64,000 nt of DNA from assembly GCF_900110885.1 (NCBI RefSeq), contig NZ_FOFJ01000007.1:62001-126000 (forward strand), written 5' to 3'. Positions 21,245 through 30,986 of this stretch are shown one piece after another. Made by a program: the position numbers and the translations under genes. Below the pieces are notes generated by a model, which was given only the letters and a program-made list of their open reading frames with translations, made no database searches and was not told the origin of the DNA. This DNA is from Azotobacter beijerinckii. GTDB taxonomy: Bacteria; Pseudomonadota; Gammaproteobacteria; Pseudomonadales; Pseudomonadaceae. How positions within the stretch are numbered: position 1 is the stretch's first letter; the number at the start of each line of letters is the position of its first letter.

Positions 21245-21910
21245 ATGCCCCCGCTGCCCTGGAGCGAAATCGATACCGTCCTGCTCGACATGGACGGCAC
21301 CCTCCTCGACCTGCACTTCGACAATCATTTCTGGCTGGAGCACCTGCCACGGCGCTATGCCGAGCACCACGGCGTCAGCCGCGCCCAGGCCGAGCAGGAA
21401 CTGCTGCCGCTGTTTCGCGCGCATGCCGGCCGGCTGACCTGGTACTGCCTGGACTTCTGGAGCGCCGAGCTGCAGCTGCCGGTGGTCGAACTCAAGCGCG
21501 AGGTCGCCCACCTGATCGCCCTGCGCCCGGGCGCCGACCGCTTTCTCGCCGCCCTGCGCGCGGCCGGCAAGCGCGTCGCGCTGATCACCAACGCGCACCG
21601 CGATTCGCTGTCGCTGAAGCTGGAACGGGTCGAGCTGGCGGCCTGGTTCGACCGCCTGATCAGCTCCCACGACTACGGGTTTCCCAAGGAGGACCAGCAG
21701 TTCTGGTTCGCCCTGCAGCAGGACTTCGGCTTCGCGCCGGCGCGCAGCCTGTTCATCGACGACAGCCTGCCGGTGCTGCGCAGCGCCCGGCGCTACGGCA
21801 TCGCCCATCTGCTGGCGGTGCGCCAGCCGGACAGCCGGCAGGAACCCAAGGACACCGAGGAATTCGCCGCCGTGGAGAACTATCCGGCATTGTGCGAGGG
21901 GCTCGGCTGA
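21245..21910 (+). CDS. yrfG: HAD-family purine nucleotidase (YrfG-type)
   Basis: The 221-residue haloacid dehalogenase-fold phosphatase has motif I DTVLLDMDGTLLDL, motif II ALITNAHRDS, motif III lysine near YGFPKED and motif IV LFIDDSLPVLRSA. E. coli YrfG acts on GMP and IMP. It is divergent from nudE-cysQ, as I recall in Pseudomonas, supporting a nucleotide-recycling neighbourhood. Confidence 0.9.
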   Translation: MPPLPWSEIDTVLLDMDGTLLDLHFDNHFWLEHLPRRYAEHHGVSRAQAEQELLPLFRAHAGRLTWYCLDFWSAELQLPVVELKREVAHLIALRPGADRFLAALRAAGKRVALITNAHRDSLSLKLERVELAAWFDRLISSHDYGFPKEDQQFWFALQQDFGFAPARSLFIDDSLPVLRSARRYGIAHLLAVRQPDSRQEPKDTEEFAAVENYPALCEGLG

Positions 21911-22141
21911 GGGCCGGAAAAACCCCAGCCAGAGCCGATCAAGACGATCGCCGGCAGGCCGGGGGGAAACGCGGGAACGGTCTGCAGCAAAAGGTTGACC
22001 GCCTCAATTTCACAAAGTTCCCCATAACAAACAATGAGTTACAAAGCAATAAAAAAACCTGCGGATCGGCAGAAAATGCTTGCACAAAGCTTTCACGGCG
22101 GCGAGGATCGCCCCGTCATCCTTACTGAGGCTCCCTTCGTC

Positions 22142-22618
22142 ATGAAGTACGCATCCATACTCCTGCTCTCCTTCAGCCTGGCCAGCGGTGCGGCACTCGC
22201 TGGCAGCAACACTGAGGCAGCTGTCGGCGGCGCACTGGGCGGCACCCTGGGCTCGGTGGTCGGCGGCACCTTGGGCGGCTCCACCGGCGCCGTCATCGGT
22301 TCGGGGGTCGGCGGTGCAGCCGGTGCCGGGATCGGTGCCAGACGCGGCAGCCGGACCGAAGCGGCCATCGGCGGCGGACTCGGTGCGGCCGGCGGCACCG
22401 CCATCGGCAATCAGATCGGCGGACCGACCGGCGGCCTGATCGGCGCCGCACTCGGCGGCGCCGGCGGCGGCGCCCTGGGCAACGCCGCCGGCAAGGGCGA
22501 CGGCGATGGCGATGGCAACGGCAAGCGCCGCTATGTCGAACACCACGATCACTACTACCGCCACGACAACGGCTACCATCGCGGCCACTACAAGCACCGC
22601 CGCCATCACAACGATTGA
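22142..22618 (+). CDS. Exported glycine-zipper protein with His/Tyr-rich tail
   Basis: The 158-residue protein has a clear signal peptide (MKYASILLLSFSLASGAALA, cut near residue 20). It continues with about 100 residues of glycine-zipper repeats (GGALGGTLGSVVGGTLGG, GAVIGSGVGGAAGAGIGA, GAALGGAGGGALGNAAG). A DGDGDGNG spacer and a tail rich in His, Tyr, Arg and Asp (residues about 135-158, roughly ten histidines) follow. Glycine zippers insert into or span membranes as packed helices. The His-rich tail could bind metal ions, but that is inference. An earlier in-frame ATG at 22034 would place a charged stretch before the signal peptide and is rejected. It ends at a strong bidirectional terminator. 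Confidence 0.75.
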   Translation: MKYASILLLSFSLASGAALAGSNTEAAVGGALGGTLGSVVGGTLGGSTGAVIGSGVGGAAGAGIGARRGSRTEAAIGGGLGAAGGTAIGNQIGGPTGGLIGAALGGAGGGALGNAAGKGDGDGDGNGKRRYVEHHDHYYRHDNGYHRGHYKHRRHHND

Positions 22619-22649
22619 GCCAGCAGCAACCCCGCCCCCGAATGCCCCG

Positions 22650-22681
22650 AAAAAAGCCCGCCTTCCCCTGGCGGGCTTTTT
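22650..22681. terminator. Bidirectional intrinsic terminator
   Basis: An A6 run, GCCCGCC (22656-22662), a 7-base loop, GGCGGGC (22670-22676) and a T5 run form a classic hairpin serving both the glycine-zipper gene and the convergent cls gene. Confidence 0.92.
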
Positions 22682-22686
22682 GCTGC

Positions 22687-24138
22687 TCAGAGGATCGGCG
22701 AAATCAGCCGCGCCACGCGCATGCCCAGGCGGTTCAGGCGGTGCATGCGGCGACTCTCCTCCTGGTCCAGTTCGCGGGAGCGACTGAAATCCTCCTGCAG
22801 CATGCACTCCACCGTCCCGGCGAAAGCGGGGTCGACGCTGAACAGGGTCAGCTCGAAATTCAGCCGGAACGAACGGTTGTCCAGGTTGGCGCTGCCCACC
22901 GCCGCGGTATCGTCGTCGATCAGCAGCACCTTCTGGTGCATGAAGCCCGGCTGGTAGCGAAACACCCGGATGCCCGCCTCGAGCGCCTCGAAGGCATACA
23001 GGCTGGAGGCGGCATAGACCACCCGGTGATCGGCCCGCGCCGGCAGCAGCAGGCGCACCTCCAGGCCACGCAGCACCGCCAGGCGCAGGGCGGCGAATAC
23101 CGACTCGTCGGGCACGAAGTAGGGACTGGCCAGCCAGATCCGCCGGCGCGCCGCGTTGATCACCGCGACGAATTGCAGCGAGCCGGTTTCCTGGGCATCG
23201 GCCGGGCCGCTGCTGACCAGCAGGCAGAGCACCTCGCCACCGGGGTAGCCCTCCGGCAGCAGCAGCGGCGGCAGCTCCCGGGTAACCCAGAACCAGTCCT
23301 CGGCAAAGGACTCCTGCAGGCAGGCCAGCACGGGACCGCTCAGTTCCACATGGGTATCGCGCCAGGGCGAGAGGTGCGGGTTGCCCCCGAGGTACTCGTC
23401 GCCGACGTTCAGCCCGCCGAGAAAGCCGCGCAGGCCGTCGACCACCACCAGCTTGCGGTGATTGCGGAAGTTCAGCTGAAAACGGTTGAGCAAACCACTG
23501 CGCGCCGCAGCCGAAAAAGCATGCACCGCCACCCCGCCCTCGCGCAGGTGCTGCACATAGTGGCGCGGCAGGGCATGGCAGCCGACGCGATCATAGAGAA
23601 AGAACACCTGCACGCCGTTCGCGGCCCGCTCCAGCAACAGGCTCTGCAGACGCCGACCGAGACGGTCGTCACGAACGATGAAAAACTGCACCAGGACCAC
23701 CTCGCGCGCCTGGGCGATGGCCTCGAAGATCGCCGCGAAGGCGACCTGACCGTCGATCAGCAGGCGCACCTGGTTGTTCGCCAGGGGCGGCTGACGACCT
23801 AGGCGCGCCAGCACCTGCAGGTTCTGCGAGGCCTCGCTGCCGCGAGCCGCCTGGGCCTCCGCGACCCAGGGACGCCAGTCCAGCTCGGCCATCGCCCGGT
23901 GCATCTGCAGGTCGGCCTGGCGCCGCGCCTGGATATAGGCATCGAAGCGGCTGCGGCCGAACACCAGGTAGGGCAACAGGGTGAGATAGGGCATGAACAA
24001 CAGGGAGATGGCCCAGGCGATGGCGCCCTGTGCGGTGCGCACGGTGAATACCGCATGGACGGCCGCAGCCACTCCGAGCGCCTGGATCAGCGCCAGCAGA
24101 TAGCCCAAGAGCTGGAAAGCGCCCTGCTCCGTGCCCAT
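22687..24138 (-). CDS. cls: Cardiolipin synthase (phospholipase D superfamily)
   Basis: The 483-residue protein has two N-terminal membrane helices (about 8-65, with the conserved [25 protein letters not shown] segment). Two HKD motifs follow: [18 protein letters not shown] and [23 protein letters not shown]. It condenses two phosphatidylglycerols into cardiolipin at the inner membrane. The start at 24138 is set by AAGGAG seven bases upstream; the frame is open for 15 further codons. Length matches ClsA (about 480-490). Confidence 0.95.
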   Translation of the reverse strand: MGTEQGAFQLLGYLLALIQALGVAAAVHAVFTVRTAQGAIAWAISLLFMPYLTLLPYLVFGRSRFDAYIQARRQADLQMHRAMAELDWRPWVAEAQAARGSEASQNLQVLARLGRQPPLANNQVRLLIDGQVAFAAIFEAIAQAREVVLVQFFIVRDDRLGRRLQSLLLERAANGVQVFFLYDRVGCHALPRHYVQHLREGGVAVHAFSAAARSGLLNRFQLNFRNHRKLVVVDGLRGFLGGLNVGDEYLGGNPHLSPWRDTHVELSGPVLACLQESFAEDWFWVTRELPPLLLPEGYPGGEVLCLLVSSGPADAQETGSLQFVAVINAARRRIWLASPYFVPDESVFAALRLAVLRGLEVRLLLPARADHRVVYAASSLYAFEALEAGIRVFRYQPGFMHQKVLLIDDDTAAVGSANLDNRSFRLNFELTLFSVDPAFAGTVECMLQEDFSRSRELDQEESRRMHRLNRLGMRVARLISPIL

Positions 24139-24416
24139 GCCCCACTCCTTCGAGATGCCCTCCTGAGCATAACAGGCAGGCATGGCGATGGAGCGTCGGG
24201 AAGCGGCCGTGAAAAGCCTCCCGGACAGACCGTGGAAGACACGCTACAGCGGCTTAAACAAACGTCCCGACTTGCTCAGGGCGTTTGCTTTTGGGCTGCT
24301 GCCCAATCCCGAGAGCGGACAAAAGTCCGCTCAGGCCAGTAGCGCCATCAGGCGCCGGGCCCCCAGCAATGGGCGCTATCCGCCCCAGAGCGGACATCGT
24401 TTTCGCTGACCGTCTG
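24139..24416. other. Intergenic boundary between the core chromosome and the accessory segment
   Basis: No gene is seen. It holds an imperfect hairpin (CAAACG 24259-24264 with CGTTTG 24282-24287), which on the minus strand would end the efflux pseudogene transcript. It also has a short perfect hairpin AGCGGAC-AAAA-GTCCGCT (24314-24331). The sequence AGAGCGGACA recurs at 24312 and 24388. The cls promoter should lie near 24139-24240. Confidence 0.5.
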
Positions 24417-25857
24417 TTACCCGGTTGCTACCGTTTCGGACTTGCGGGATTGCCAACCCCCATCAAGTGCCTTGAAGACAGCGATGCCTACTCGCACTGA
24501 TTCCGTCTGCGCCTGGGCTCGCGCATCGGAAGCATGTAGCAAGTCTTCGTCGGCCTTCAGGACTTCAATCAGGCTGACGACACCTTTTTGGTATGCCGCA
24601 AACGAAGCTCCTCGCACGCGCCCGAGTGACCCCGGGCGAGTACGGTAGCTTGCTCCCCGCGCTTGACCAGAGCCGAGAAGGCATTTTCTACGTCCTCGGT
24701 TGCATGCAGATAAGCAGCCAGTACTTCGGCCTCCTGGCCCCTGGCCGAGTGGATCTGCGCGCTGATGCGGTCGAAATCGAACAGACGCCAGCGCAGGCCC
24801 AGCATGCCGGCGGCCTGGCTGGCACCGTTACTGAACAGGTTGCCACCGGACACCGATGTCGCGCTGCCAATCAGTCCACTCAGGGAGAGCTTGGGATAAT
24901 ACTCGGCGATGGCGACGCCGATTCGCGCGTTCGATACGGCAAGGCGGCGCTCGGCCGCAATCCAATCGGGCCGGCGCCTGAGCAACTCACCCGGCGATCC
25001 CGTGGCCACGATCTGCGGGGCAACCGGGATGGCGCCGACCTCGGCCAGTTCCACCCGATACGTGCCGAGTGACGAGCCCGGCATCACATCCAATACGTTC
25101 ATCGTTGCGTCCAGACCTGTCTCGAGAACCGGTACGGAGCCTGGACCTGGGCAAGCGCGCCTTCAACCTGTCGCCTTTGATATTCGGCTGCCAACCCTTT
25201 GCCATAAAGAAGGTTGACAGTTGAGAGCAAGTCCTGCTGCGTTTGTACCTGCCAGTGTGCAACGTCAAGGCGGGCTTGCAATCCACGGATGCTGATGTAA
25301 ATGTCGACGGCCTGTGCCGCCACAGCCAACTGTGTTGCAGTCGCATCGGCCTCCGAAGCTTGGTACTCGGCAAGCGCCGCTTCGCGCCCACGACGCAGGC
25401 CGCCGAATAGGTCCAGTTCCCAGCTCGCGCCAAGATTGACTTCGCAGGCATTGCCATAGCGGTCGAAATCGGGCGTCGAGTCAAGGACTTGCCCCAACGG
25501 CGTTTCAACCGACTGGTAGGTTCTGGCTGCTTGGCCGTTGATGTTGCCGGAAGGCAACAAGGCGGCATTTGCCGCCCCGAGTCCCGCACGCGCTTGAGCG
25601 ACGCGAGCGGGCACCTGCGCGAGATCGAGGTTCTGCTCCAGCGCAAGTATCACGAATCGAGTTAGTTGCGGGTCGCCGAAACCCGTCCACCATGCGACGA
25701 GATCGGCGCTGGCAGTGGCATGCCGTTGATCTACTGCCGCCTGGCCCAGATATCGTTCCGGCAAGGGCATGTCGGGGCGAACGTAGTCTGGACCGATGGC
25801 GCAGCCTGCCGAGAGGCTGGCACTGATGAGCATGGCAAGGGTGCGCCTGGGTAGCAT
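24417..25857 (-). pseudogene. RND outer-membrane efflux lipoprotein (OprM/NodT type), two frameshifts
   Basis: The first frame (25857 to about 25140) encodes a lipoprotein signal (LSAGCAIGPDYVRP) and the OEP repeat region. The homology continues in a second frame (MNVLDVM...RVELAEVGAIPVAPQIVATGSPGELLRRRPDWIAAERRL...DFDRISAQIHSARGQ...TEDVENAFSALVKRGEQA). It ends in a third frame (GASFAAYQKGVVSLIEVLKADEDLLHASDARAQAQTE...VFKALDGGW). One-base indels near 25140 and near 24620 explain this. Joined, the parts make a near-complete protein of roughly 480 residues, so inactivation looks recent unless the frameshifts are sequencing errors. It is divergent from the TetR gene, with an operator between them. 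Confidence 0.85.
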
Positions 25858-25898
25858 GGGCTTCTTCCGGAGCAGGAGATATGGCGAGCAGAATAATG

Positions 25899-25922
25899 GT
25901 GACCATAATACATATTGGTCAC
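25899..25922. promoter_or_regulatory. TetR operator 1 (OMF/tetR intergenic)
   Basis: GTGACCA-N10-TGGTCAC is a perfect 7-bp-arm palindrome centred between the OMF start (25857) and the TetR start (25962). It shares exact architecture with operator 2 at 26594, giving the consensus GTGACYA-N10-TRGTCAC. Confidence 0.8.
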
Positions 25923-25961
25923 GTGCTATCCCCTTTTAAGACTGGCAGTAAGCTGTAAACC

Positions 25962-26579
25962 ATGAGCAAAGCAGTCACTAATTCAGTTTCGGCCCGCGGC
26001 CCGGCCGATCACGAGGTGCGAGATCAAATCGTTGTCGCAGCTACCGAGCACTTCAGCCGGTATGGCTACGAGAAGACGACCGTCTCCGATCTCGCCAAAG
26101 CTATCGGTTTTTCCAAGGCCTACATCTACAAGTTCTTCGAGTCCAAGCAGGCCATTGGCGAGATGATCTGCGCGAATTGCCTGCGCCAGATCGAGGCCGA
26201 GGTCAGAGCGGCCGTCGATGAGGCCGATCGACCGCCGGAGAAGCTGCGGCGGATGTTCAAGGCGATCGTCGAGGCGAGCCTTCGCCTGTTTTTCCAGGAC
26301 CGTAAGCTCTACGAGATTGCGGCTTCGGCGGCAACCGAGCGCTGGCAGGCGGCGCTCGCTTATGAAGAGCGCATTCGGAAGTTGCTTCAGGACATCTTGC
26401 AGGAAGGTCGGCAAACCGGAGACTTCGAGCGCAAGACGCCCCTCGATGAAACCGTGATGGCGATCTATCTGGTCATGCGTCCTTACCTCAACCCGCTGCT
26501 CTTGCAGCACAGCTTCGACTACACCGACGAAGCGCCCGCCCAGCTGTCTGGCCTGGTGCTGCGCAGCCTGTCGCCCTGA
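25962..26579 (+). CDS. TetR-family transcriptional repressor of the efflux locus
   Basis: The 205-residue protein has an N-terminal TetR helix-turn-helix (about 20-70: DQIVVAATEHFSRYGYEKTTVSDLAKAIGFSKAYIYKFFESKQAIGEMI) and a helical ligand-binding domain. It lies between a divergent outer-membrane efflux gene and a membrane-fusion/RND pair, the standard place for a local efflux repressor. Palindromes on both sides are its likely binding sites. Ligand unknown. Confidence 0.92.
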   Translation: MSKAVTNSVSARGPADHEVRDQIVVAATEHFSRYGYEKTTVSDLAKAIGFSKAYIYKFFESKQAIGEMICANCLRQIEAEVRAAVDEADRPPEKLRRMFKAIVEASLRLFFQDRKLYEIAASAATERWQAALAYEERIRKLLQDILQEGRQTGDFERKTPLDETVMAIYLVMRPYLNPLLLQHSFDYTDEAPAQLSGLVLRSLSP

Positions 26580-26593
26580 GACGGGGAGGTGCC

Positions 26594-26617
26594 GTGACTA
26601 TTGACTACTTTAGTCAC
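26594..26617. promoter_or_regulatory. TetR operator 2 (in front of the MFP gene)
   Basis: GTGACTA-N10-TAGTCAC has perfect 7-bp arms, 45 bases before the MFP start and just after the tetR stop. Arm length and spacer match operator 1. Confidence 0.8.
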
Positions 26618-26662
26618 TAGATTCAGAGTAAGAGCCCTGACCGATTCGTCGATGGGACTCTC

Positions 26663-27778
26663 ATGCTCCGGCGCCGCCTCTTTTTACCAACCGTCATCTA
26701 CGTATTGCCGTTTGCGTTGGTCGCCTGCGGCGAAAAAACACAATCCGATCCACGCGCCGAAGCGCCGCTGGTGCGTGCCGCCATCGTTCAGGGGGCAACC
26801 CCTGCGCCACGCGCCTTCACCGGGACCGTAGCGGCTCGTGTCCAGAGCGACCTGGGCTTTCGCGTCTCCGGCAAGGTGCTGGAGCGGCTTGTGGATACGG
26901 GGCAAACCGTCAAACGCGGCCAGCCACTCATGCGTATCGATCCCGTCGATCTGAAGCTCGCCGCGCATGCACAGCGCGAAGCGGTCGCCGCTGCGCGAGC
27001 GCGGGCGCAGCAAACGGCTGAGGATGAAGCCCGCTACCGCAACCTGCGCGGAACCGGCGCGATATCGGCGTCGGCCTACGATCAGGTCAAGGCTGCGGCG
27101 GATGCCGCCAAAGCCCAGCTCAGTGCGGCCGAGGCCCAGGCTGAAGTTGCCCTCAACGCCACCCGTTATGCCGAGTTGCTGGCCGATGCCGATGGCATTG
27201 TCATGGAAACGTTGGTCGAACCCGGCCAAGTCGTCAATGCCGGCCAAGTCGTGGTGCGCTTGGCTCATGCCGGGCCCCGTGAAGCGCTTATCCAGTTGCC
27301 GGAAACCCTGCGCCCGGCAGTCGGTTCCGCCGCACAGGCCACGCTCTTCGGCAAAGAGGACGTTAGCGTTCCGACCAAGCTCCGGCAGCTATCGGATGCT
27401 GCAGATCGACTGACCCGCACCTTCGAGGCGCGCTATGTACTGGAAGGGGAACTGGCCAACGCGCCGTTGGGCACCACGGTCACCCTGCAGATCCCGGCTG
27501 GGCATTCCTCCATGCAAGGCATCTTGCGGGTACCGATCGGCGCCCTGTACGACGCAGGCAAGGGCCCCGGAGTGTGGGTCATCCAGGGCGAACCAACGCA
27601 GGTTCACTGGCAGCCGGTCGCGGTCCAGCACCTGGACGATGAGGGGGCGCGCATCACCGGTCAGCTCAAGCAAGGCGAGCGGATAGTCGCGCTCGGCGCG
27701 CACCTGCTGCACGACGGCCAGCAGGTGCGGGTGGCTGGTCAAGCCGCCGTCGCGGCGGCCGAGGGAGTCCGTCCGTGA
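26663..27778 (+). CDS. RND efflux periplasmic membrane-fusion lipoprotein
   Basis: The 371-residue protein has a lipoprotein signal with the lipobox L-V-A-C (Cys about residue 22). A biotinyl-lipoyl-like half (FRVSGKVLERLVDTGQTVKRGQPLMRID), a long alpha-hairpin (about 90-150: AHAQREAVAAARARAQQTAEDEA...AKAQLSAAEAQAEVALN), the second lipoyl half (ADADGIVMETLVEPGQVVNAGQVV) and beta-barrel domains follow in order. It bridges the RND pump and the outer-membrane channel. Its stop overlaps the GTG start of the RND gene (GTGA). Note that the partner OMF gene next door is broken. Confidence 0.93.
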   Translation: MLRRRLFLPTVIYVLPFALVACGEKTQSDPRAEAPLVRAAIVQGATPAPRAFTGTVAARVQSDLGFRVSGKVLERLVDTGQTVKRGQPLMRIDPVDLKLAAHAQREAVAAARARAQQTAEDEARYRNLRGTGAISASAYDQVKAAADAAKAQLSAAEAQAEVALNATRYAELLADADGIVMETLVEPGQVVNAGQVVVRLAHAGPREALIQLPETLRPAVGSAAQATLFGKEDVSVPTKLRQLSDAADRLTRTFEARYVLEGELANAPLGTTVTLQIPAGHSSMQGILRVPIGALYDAGKGPGVWVIQGEPTQVHWQPVAVQHLDDEGARITGQLKQGERIVALGAHLLHDGQQVRVAGQAAVAAAEGVRP

Positions 27779-30700
27779 GCGAAGGCCGTTTCAACCTGTC
27801 AGCGCTCGCCGTACGTGAGCGCTCCATCACCTTGTTCCTGATCTGTCTGATTTCGTTGGCCGGGCTCATTGCGTTCTTCAAGTTGGGTCGGGCGGAAGAC
27901 CCAGCTTTCACGGTCAAGGTGATGACCATTGTTACCGCCTGGCCCGGGGCCACCGCACAGGAAATGCAGGACCAAGTCGCCGAGAAGATCGAAAAGCGCC
28001 TGCAGGAGCTGCGCTGGTACGACCGTACCGATACCTACACAAGACCCGGCTTGGCCTTCACGACCTTGACCTTGCTCGACAGCACACCGCCTTCGCAAGT
28101 GCAGGAGGAGTTCTACCAGGCCCGCAAGAAAATCGGCGACGAGGCGAAGGAGCTTCCGTCTGGCGTGATCGGGCCGATGGTCAACGACGAATACGCGGAT
28201 GTCACCTTTGCCCTGTTCGCCCTCAAGGCCAAGGGCGAGCCGCAGCGCTTGCTGGTACGCGACGCGGAGGCGCTGCGCCAGCGGCTGCTGCACGTGCCGG
28301 GGGTGAAGAAGGTCAACATCGTCGGCGAGCAGTCCGAGCGCGTCTATGTCGAGCTCTCGCATGAACGCCTGGCAACCTTGGGCGTCGGCCCGCAGGAGGT
28401 GTTCGCCGCGCTCAATAGCCAGAATGCCCTGACGCCGGCGGGCTCGGTGGAAACCAAGGGGCCGGAGGTGTTCATTCGCCTGGACGGCGCCTTCGACGAA
28501 TTGCAGAAGATCCGCGACACGCCGGTCGTGGCGCAGGGCCGCACGCTGAAGCTGTCGGACATCGCCGCCGTCAAGCGTGGCTATGAAGACCCGGCGACGT
28601 TCATGATTCGCAACGGCGGCGAACCTGCCTTGCTGCTGGGCATCGTCATGCGCGAAGGCTGGAACGGTCTCGACCTGGGCAAGGCGCTGGACAGCGAGGT
28701 GCGTGCGATCAACGCCGAGCTGCCGCTGGGCATGAGCCTGAGCAAGGTCACGGATCAGGCCGTCAACATCAGCTCGGCGGTCGATGAGTTCATGGTCAAG
28801 TTCTTCGTCGCGCTGCTGGTGGTCATGCTGGTGAGCTTTATCAGCATGGGCTGGCGTGTGGGCGTGGTGGTCGCCGCGGCCGTGCCGCTGACGCTGGCGG
28901 TGGTCTTCGTGGTGATGGCCGCGACCGGCAAGAACTTCGACCGCATCACCCTGGGCTCCCTGATCCTGGCCCTGGGCCTGCTGGTGGACGACGCCATCAT
29001 CGCCATCGAAATGATGGTGGTGAAGATGGAGGAAGGCTACAGCCGCATCGCCGCTTCCGCCTATGCCTGGAGCCATACCGCCGCGCCGATGCTGTCGGGC
29101 ACGCTGGTGACGGCCGTGGGCTTCATGCCCAATGGCTTCGCCCGCTCCACGGCGGGCGAATACACCAGCAATATGTTCTGGATCGTCGGCATCGCACTGG
29201 TTGCGTCGTGGCTGGTGGCGGTGGTTTTCACGCCCTACTTCGGCGTCAAGCTGCTGCCTCACTTCAACAAGGTCGAAGGCGGCCACGAGGCGCTCTACGA
29301 TACGCCGCGCTACAACCGCTTTCGCCGGGTGCTGGGGCGCGTCATCGCATACAAATGGCTGGTCGCCGGTGCGGTGGTCGGCCTTTTCGTCCTGGCCATA
29401 CTCGGCATGGGGCTGGTCAAGAAGCAGTTCTTTCCGATCTCCGATCGGCCCGAGGTGCTGGTCGAGGTGCAGATGCCCTACGGCACCTCGATCGCCCAGA
29501 CCAGCGCCGCCACGGCGAAGGTGGAAGCCTGGCTGGCCGGGCAGGACAAAGCCAGGATCGTCACGGCTTACGTCGGCCAGGGCGCGCCGCGCTTCTACAT
29601 GGCAATGGGGCCGGAACTGCCTGATCCGTCATTTGCCAAGATCGTGGTCCGCACGGACAACCAGGAAGAGCGCGAGGCGTTGAAACATCGGCTGCGCCAG
29701 GCGATTTCCGAGGGCCTCGCCGCCGAGGCGCGCGTGCGTGTCACCCAACTCGTGTTCGGCCCGTATTCGCCGTTTCCGGTCGCCTACCGCGTCACCGGCC
29801 CGGATGCGGAAAAGCTGCGCGACATCGCCACCGACGTGCAGCAGGTCATGAATGCCAGCCCGATGATGCGCACGGTCAACACCGACTGGGGCACGCGCAC
29901 GCCCACGCTGCATTTCACCTTGCAGCAGGACCGCTTGCAGGCTGTGGGGCTGACCTCCAGCGCCGTCGCGCAACAACTGCAGTTCCTGCTGAGCGGTGTG
30001 CCCGTTACCGCCGTGCGCGAGGACATCCGCACGGTGCAGGTAGTGGCCCGTTCGGCCGGGGACACCCGCTTCGATCCGGCCAGGATCGCGGACTTCACCC
30101 TGGCGGGCGTCAACGGGCAACGCATCCCGCTGTCGCAGGTCGGCAAGGTCGATGTGCGCACGGAGGAACCGATCATGCGCCGGCGCGACCGCATGCCGAC
30201 GATCACCGTGCGGGGCGACATTGCCGATGGTTTGCAGCCGCCGGATGTGTCAACGGCCATCACCCGGCAGCTACAGCCCATCATGGAGAAACTGCCGAGC
30301 GGCTATCGCATCGAGCAGGCAGGCTCCATCGAAGAGTCAGGCAAGGCGACGGTGGCGATGTTGCCGCTGTTTCCCATCATGCTGGCGATCACCCTGATCA
30401 TCCTCATTTTTCAGGTGCGCTCGATTTCCGCGATGGCCATGGTCTTTCTCACCAGTCCGCTGGGGCTGATCGGCGTGGTGCCTACGCTGATTCTTTTTCA
30501 GCAGCCGTTCGGCATCAATGCGTTGGTCGGTCTGATTGCGCTATCAGGCATCCTGATGCGCAACACGCTGATTCTGATCGGACAGATCCACCACAACGAG
30601 CAGGCGGGATTGGACCCGTTTCATGCAGTCGTCGAGGCAACCGTGCAGCGTGCCCGCCCGGTGATCCTGACCGCATTGGCGGCAATCCTGGCCTTCATCC

Positions 30701-30864
30701 CGCTGACCCATTCGGTGTTCTGGGGAACGCTCGCCTACACGCTGATCGGCGGCACGTTCGCAGGAACCGTACTGACCCTGGTGTTCCTGCCGGCCATGTA
30801 TTCCATCTGGTTCAAGATCGGGCCCGGCACAGTCACCCGCCCCATGGAGGCGCAGCACGCATGA
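27775..30864 (+). CDS. RND efflux transporter, resembling the triclosan pump subunit TriC
   Basis: The 1029-residue inner-membrane proton antiporter has 12 helices and two large periplasmic loops. The N-terminus FNLSALAVRERSITLFLICLISLAGLIAFFKLGRAEDPAF and the WPGATAQEMQDQVAEKIEKRLQEL segment are close to what I remember of Pseudomonas TriC (PA0158). The TM4 proton-relay aspartates are present (GLLVDDAIIAIE). Length is typical. It starts with GTG inside the MFP stop. Substrate cannot be read from sequence; kinship with TriC makes hydrophobic biocides or fatty-acid-synthesis inhibitors attractive candidates. Confidence 0.93.
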   Translation: MSEGRFNLSALAVRERSITLFLICLISLAGLIAFFKLGRAEDPAFTVKVMTIVTAWPGATAQEMQDQVAEKIEKRLQELRWYDRTDTYTRPGLAFTTLTLLDSTPPSQVQEEFYQARKKIGDEAKELPSGVIGPMVNDEYADVTFALFALKAKGEPQRLLVRDAEALRQRLLHVPGVKKVNIVGEQSERVYVELSHERLATLGVGPQEVFAALNSQNALTPAGSVETKGPEVFIRLDGAFDELQKIRDTPVVAQGRTLKLSDIAAVKRGYEDPATFMIRNGGEPALLLGIVMREGWNGLDLGKALDSEVRAINAELPLGMSLSKVTDQAVNISSAVDEFMVKFFVALLVVMLVSFISMGWRVGVVVAAAVPLTLAVVFVVMAATGKNFDRITLGSLILALGLLVDDAIIAIEMMVVKMEEGYSRIAASAYAWSHTAAPMLSGTLVTAVGFMPNGFARSTAGEYTSNMFWIVGIALVASWLVAVVFTPYFGVKLLPHFNKVEGGHEALYDTPRYNRFRRVLGRVIAYKWLVAGAVVGLFVLAILGMGLVKKQFFPISDRPEVLVEVQMPYGTSIAQTSAATAKVEAWLAGQDKARIVTAYVGQGAPRFYMAMGPELPDPSFAKIVVRTDNQEEREALKHRLRQAISEGLAAEARVRVTQLVFGPYSPFPVAYRVTGPDAEKLRDIATDVQQVMNASPMMRTVNTDWGTRTPTLHFTLQQDRLQAVGLTSSAVAQQLQFLLSGVPVTAVREDIRTVQVVARSAGDTRFDPARIADFTLAGVNGQRIPLSQVGKVDVRTEEPIMRRRDRMPTITVRGDIADGLQPPDVSTAITRQLQPIMEKLPSGYRIEQAGSIEESGKATVAMLPLFPIMLAITLIILIFQVRSISAMAMVFLTSPLGLIGVVPTLILFQQPFGINALVGLIALSGILMRNTLILIGQIHHNEQAGLDPFHAVVEATVQRARPVILTALAAILAFIPLTHSVFWGTLAYTLIGGTFAGTVLTLVFLPAMYSIWFKIGPGTVTRPMEAQHA

Positions 30865-30986
30865 CCGGGGCTTGAGGTGATCGGATGTAGATGTGTTCGC
30901 TCACCAGAGATAACCGATATGCGGCCAGAAAGAAGCAAACGGTGCTCGCTGCGAGGCAGCCGACCGTGTGACAAGCGAGGTAGACG

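Noticed and set aside
22034-22141. Earlier start for the glycine-zipper gene
   Set aside because: It would put 36 mostly charged residues before an obvious signal peptide; ATG 22142 is the natural start.
24312-24397. Repeated AGAGCGGACA as possible direct repeats of an insertion
   Set aside because: Both copies lie on the same side of the accessory segment, 76 bases apart, with no transposase or integrase nearby.
24182-24409. Small open frame in the cls upstream region
   Set aside because: Arg/Pro/Ser-rich, overlaps hairpins and the cls promoter region, no ribosome site.
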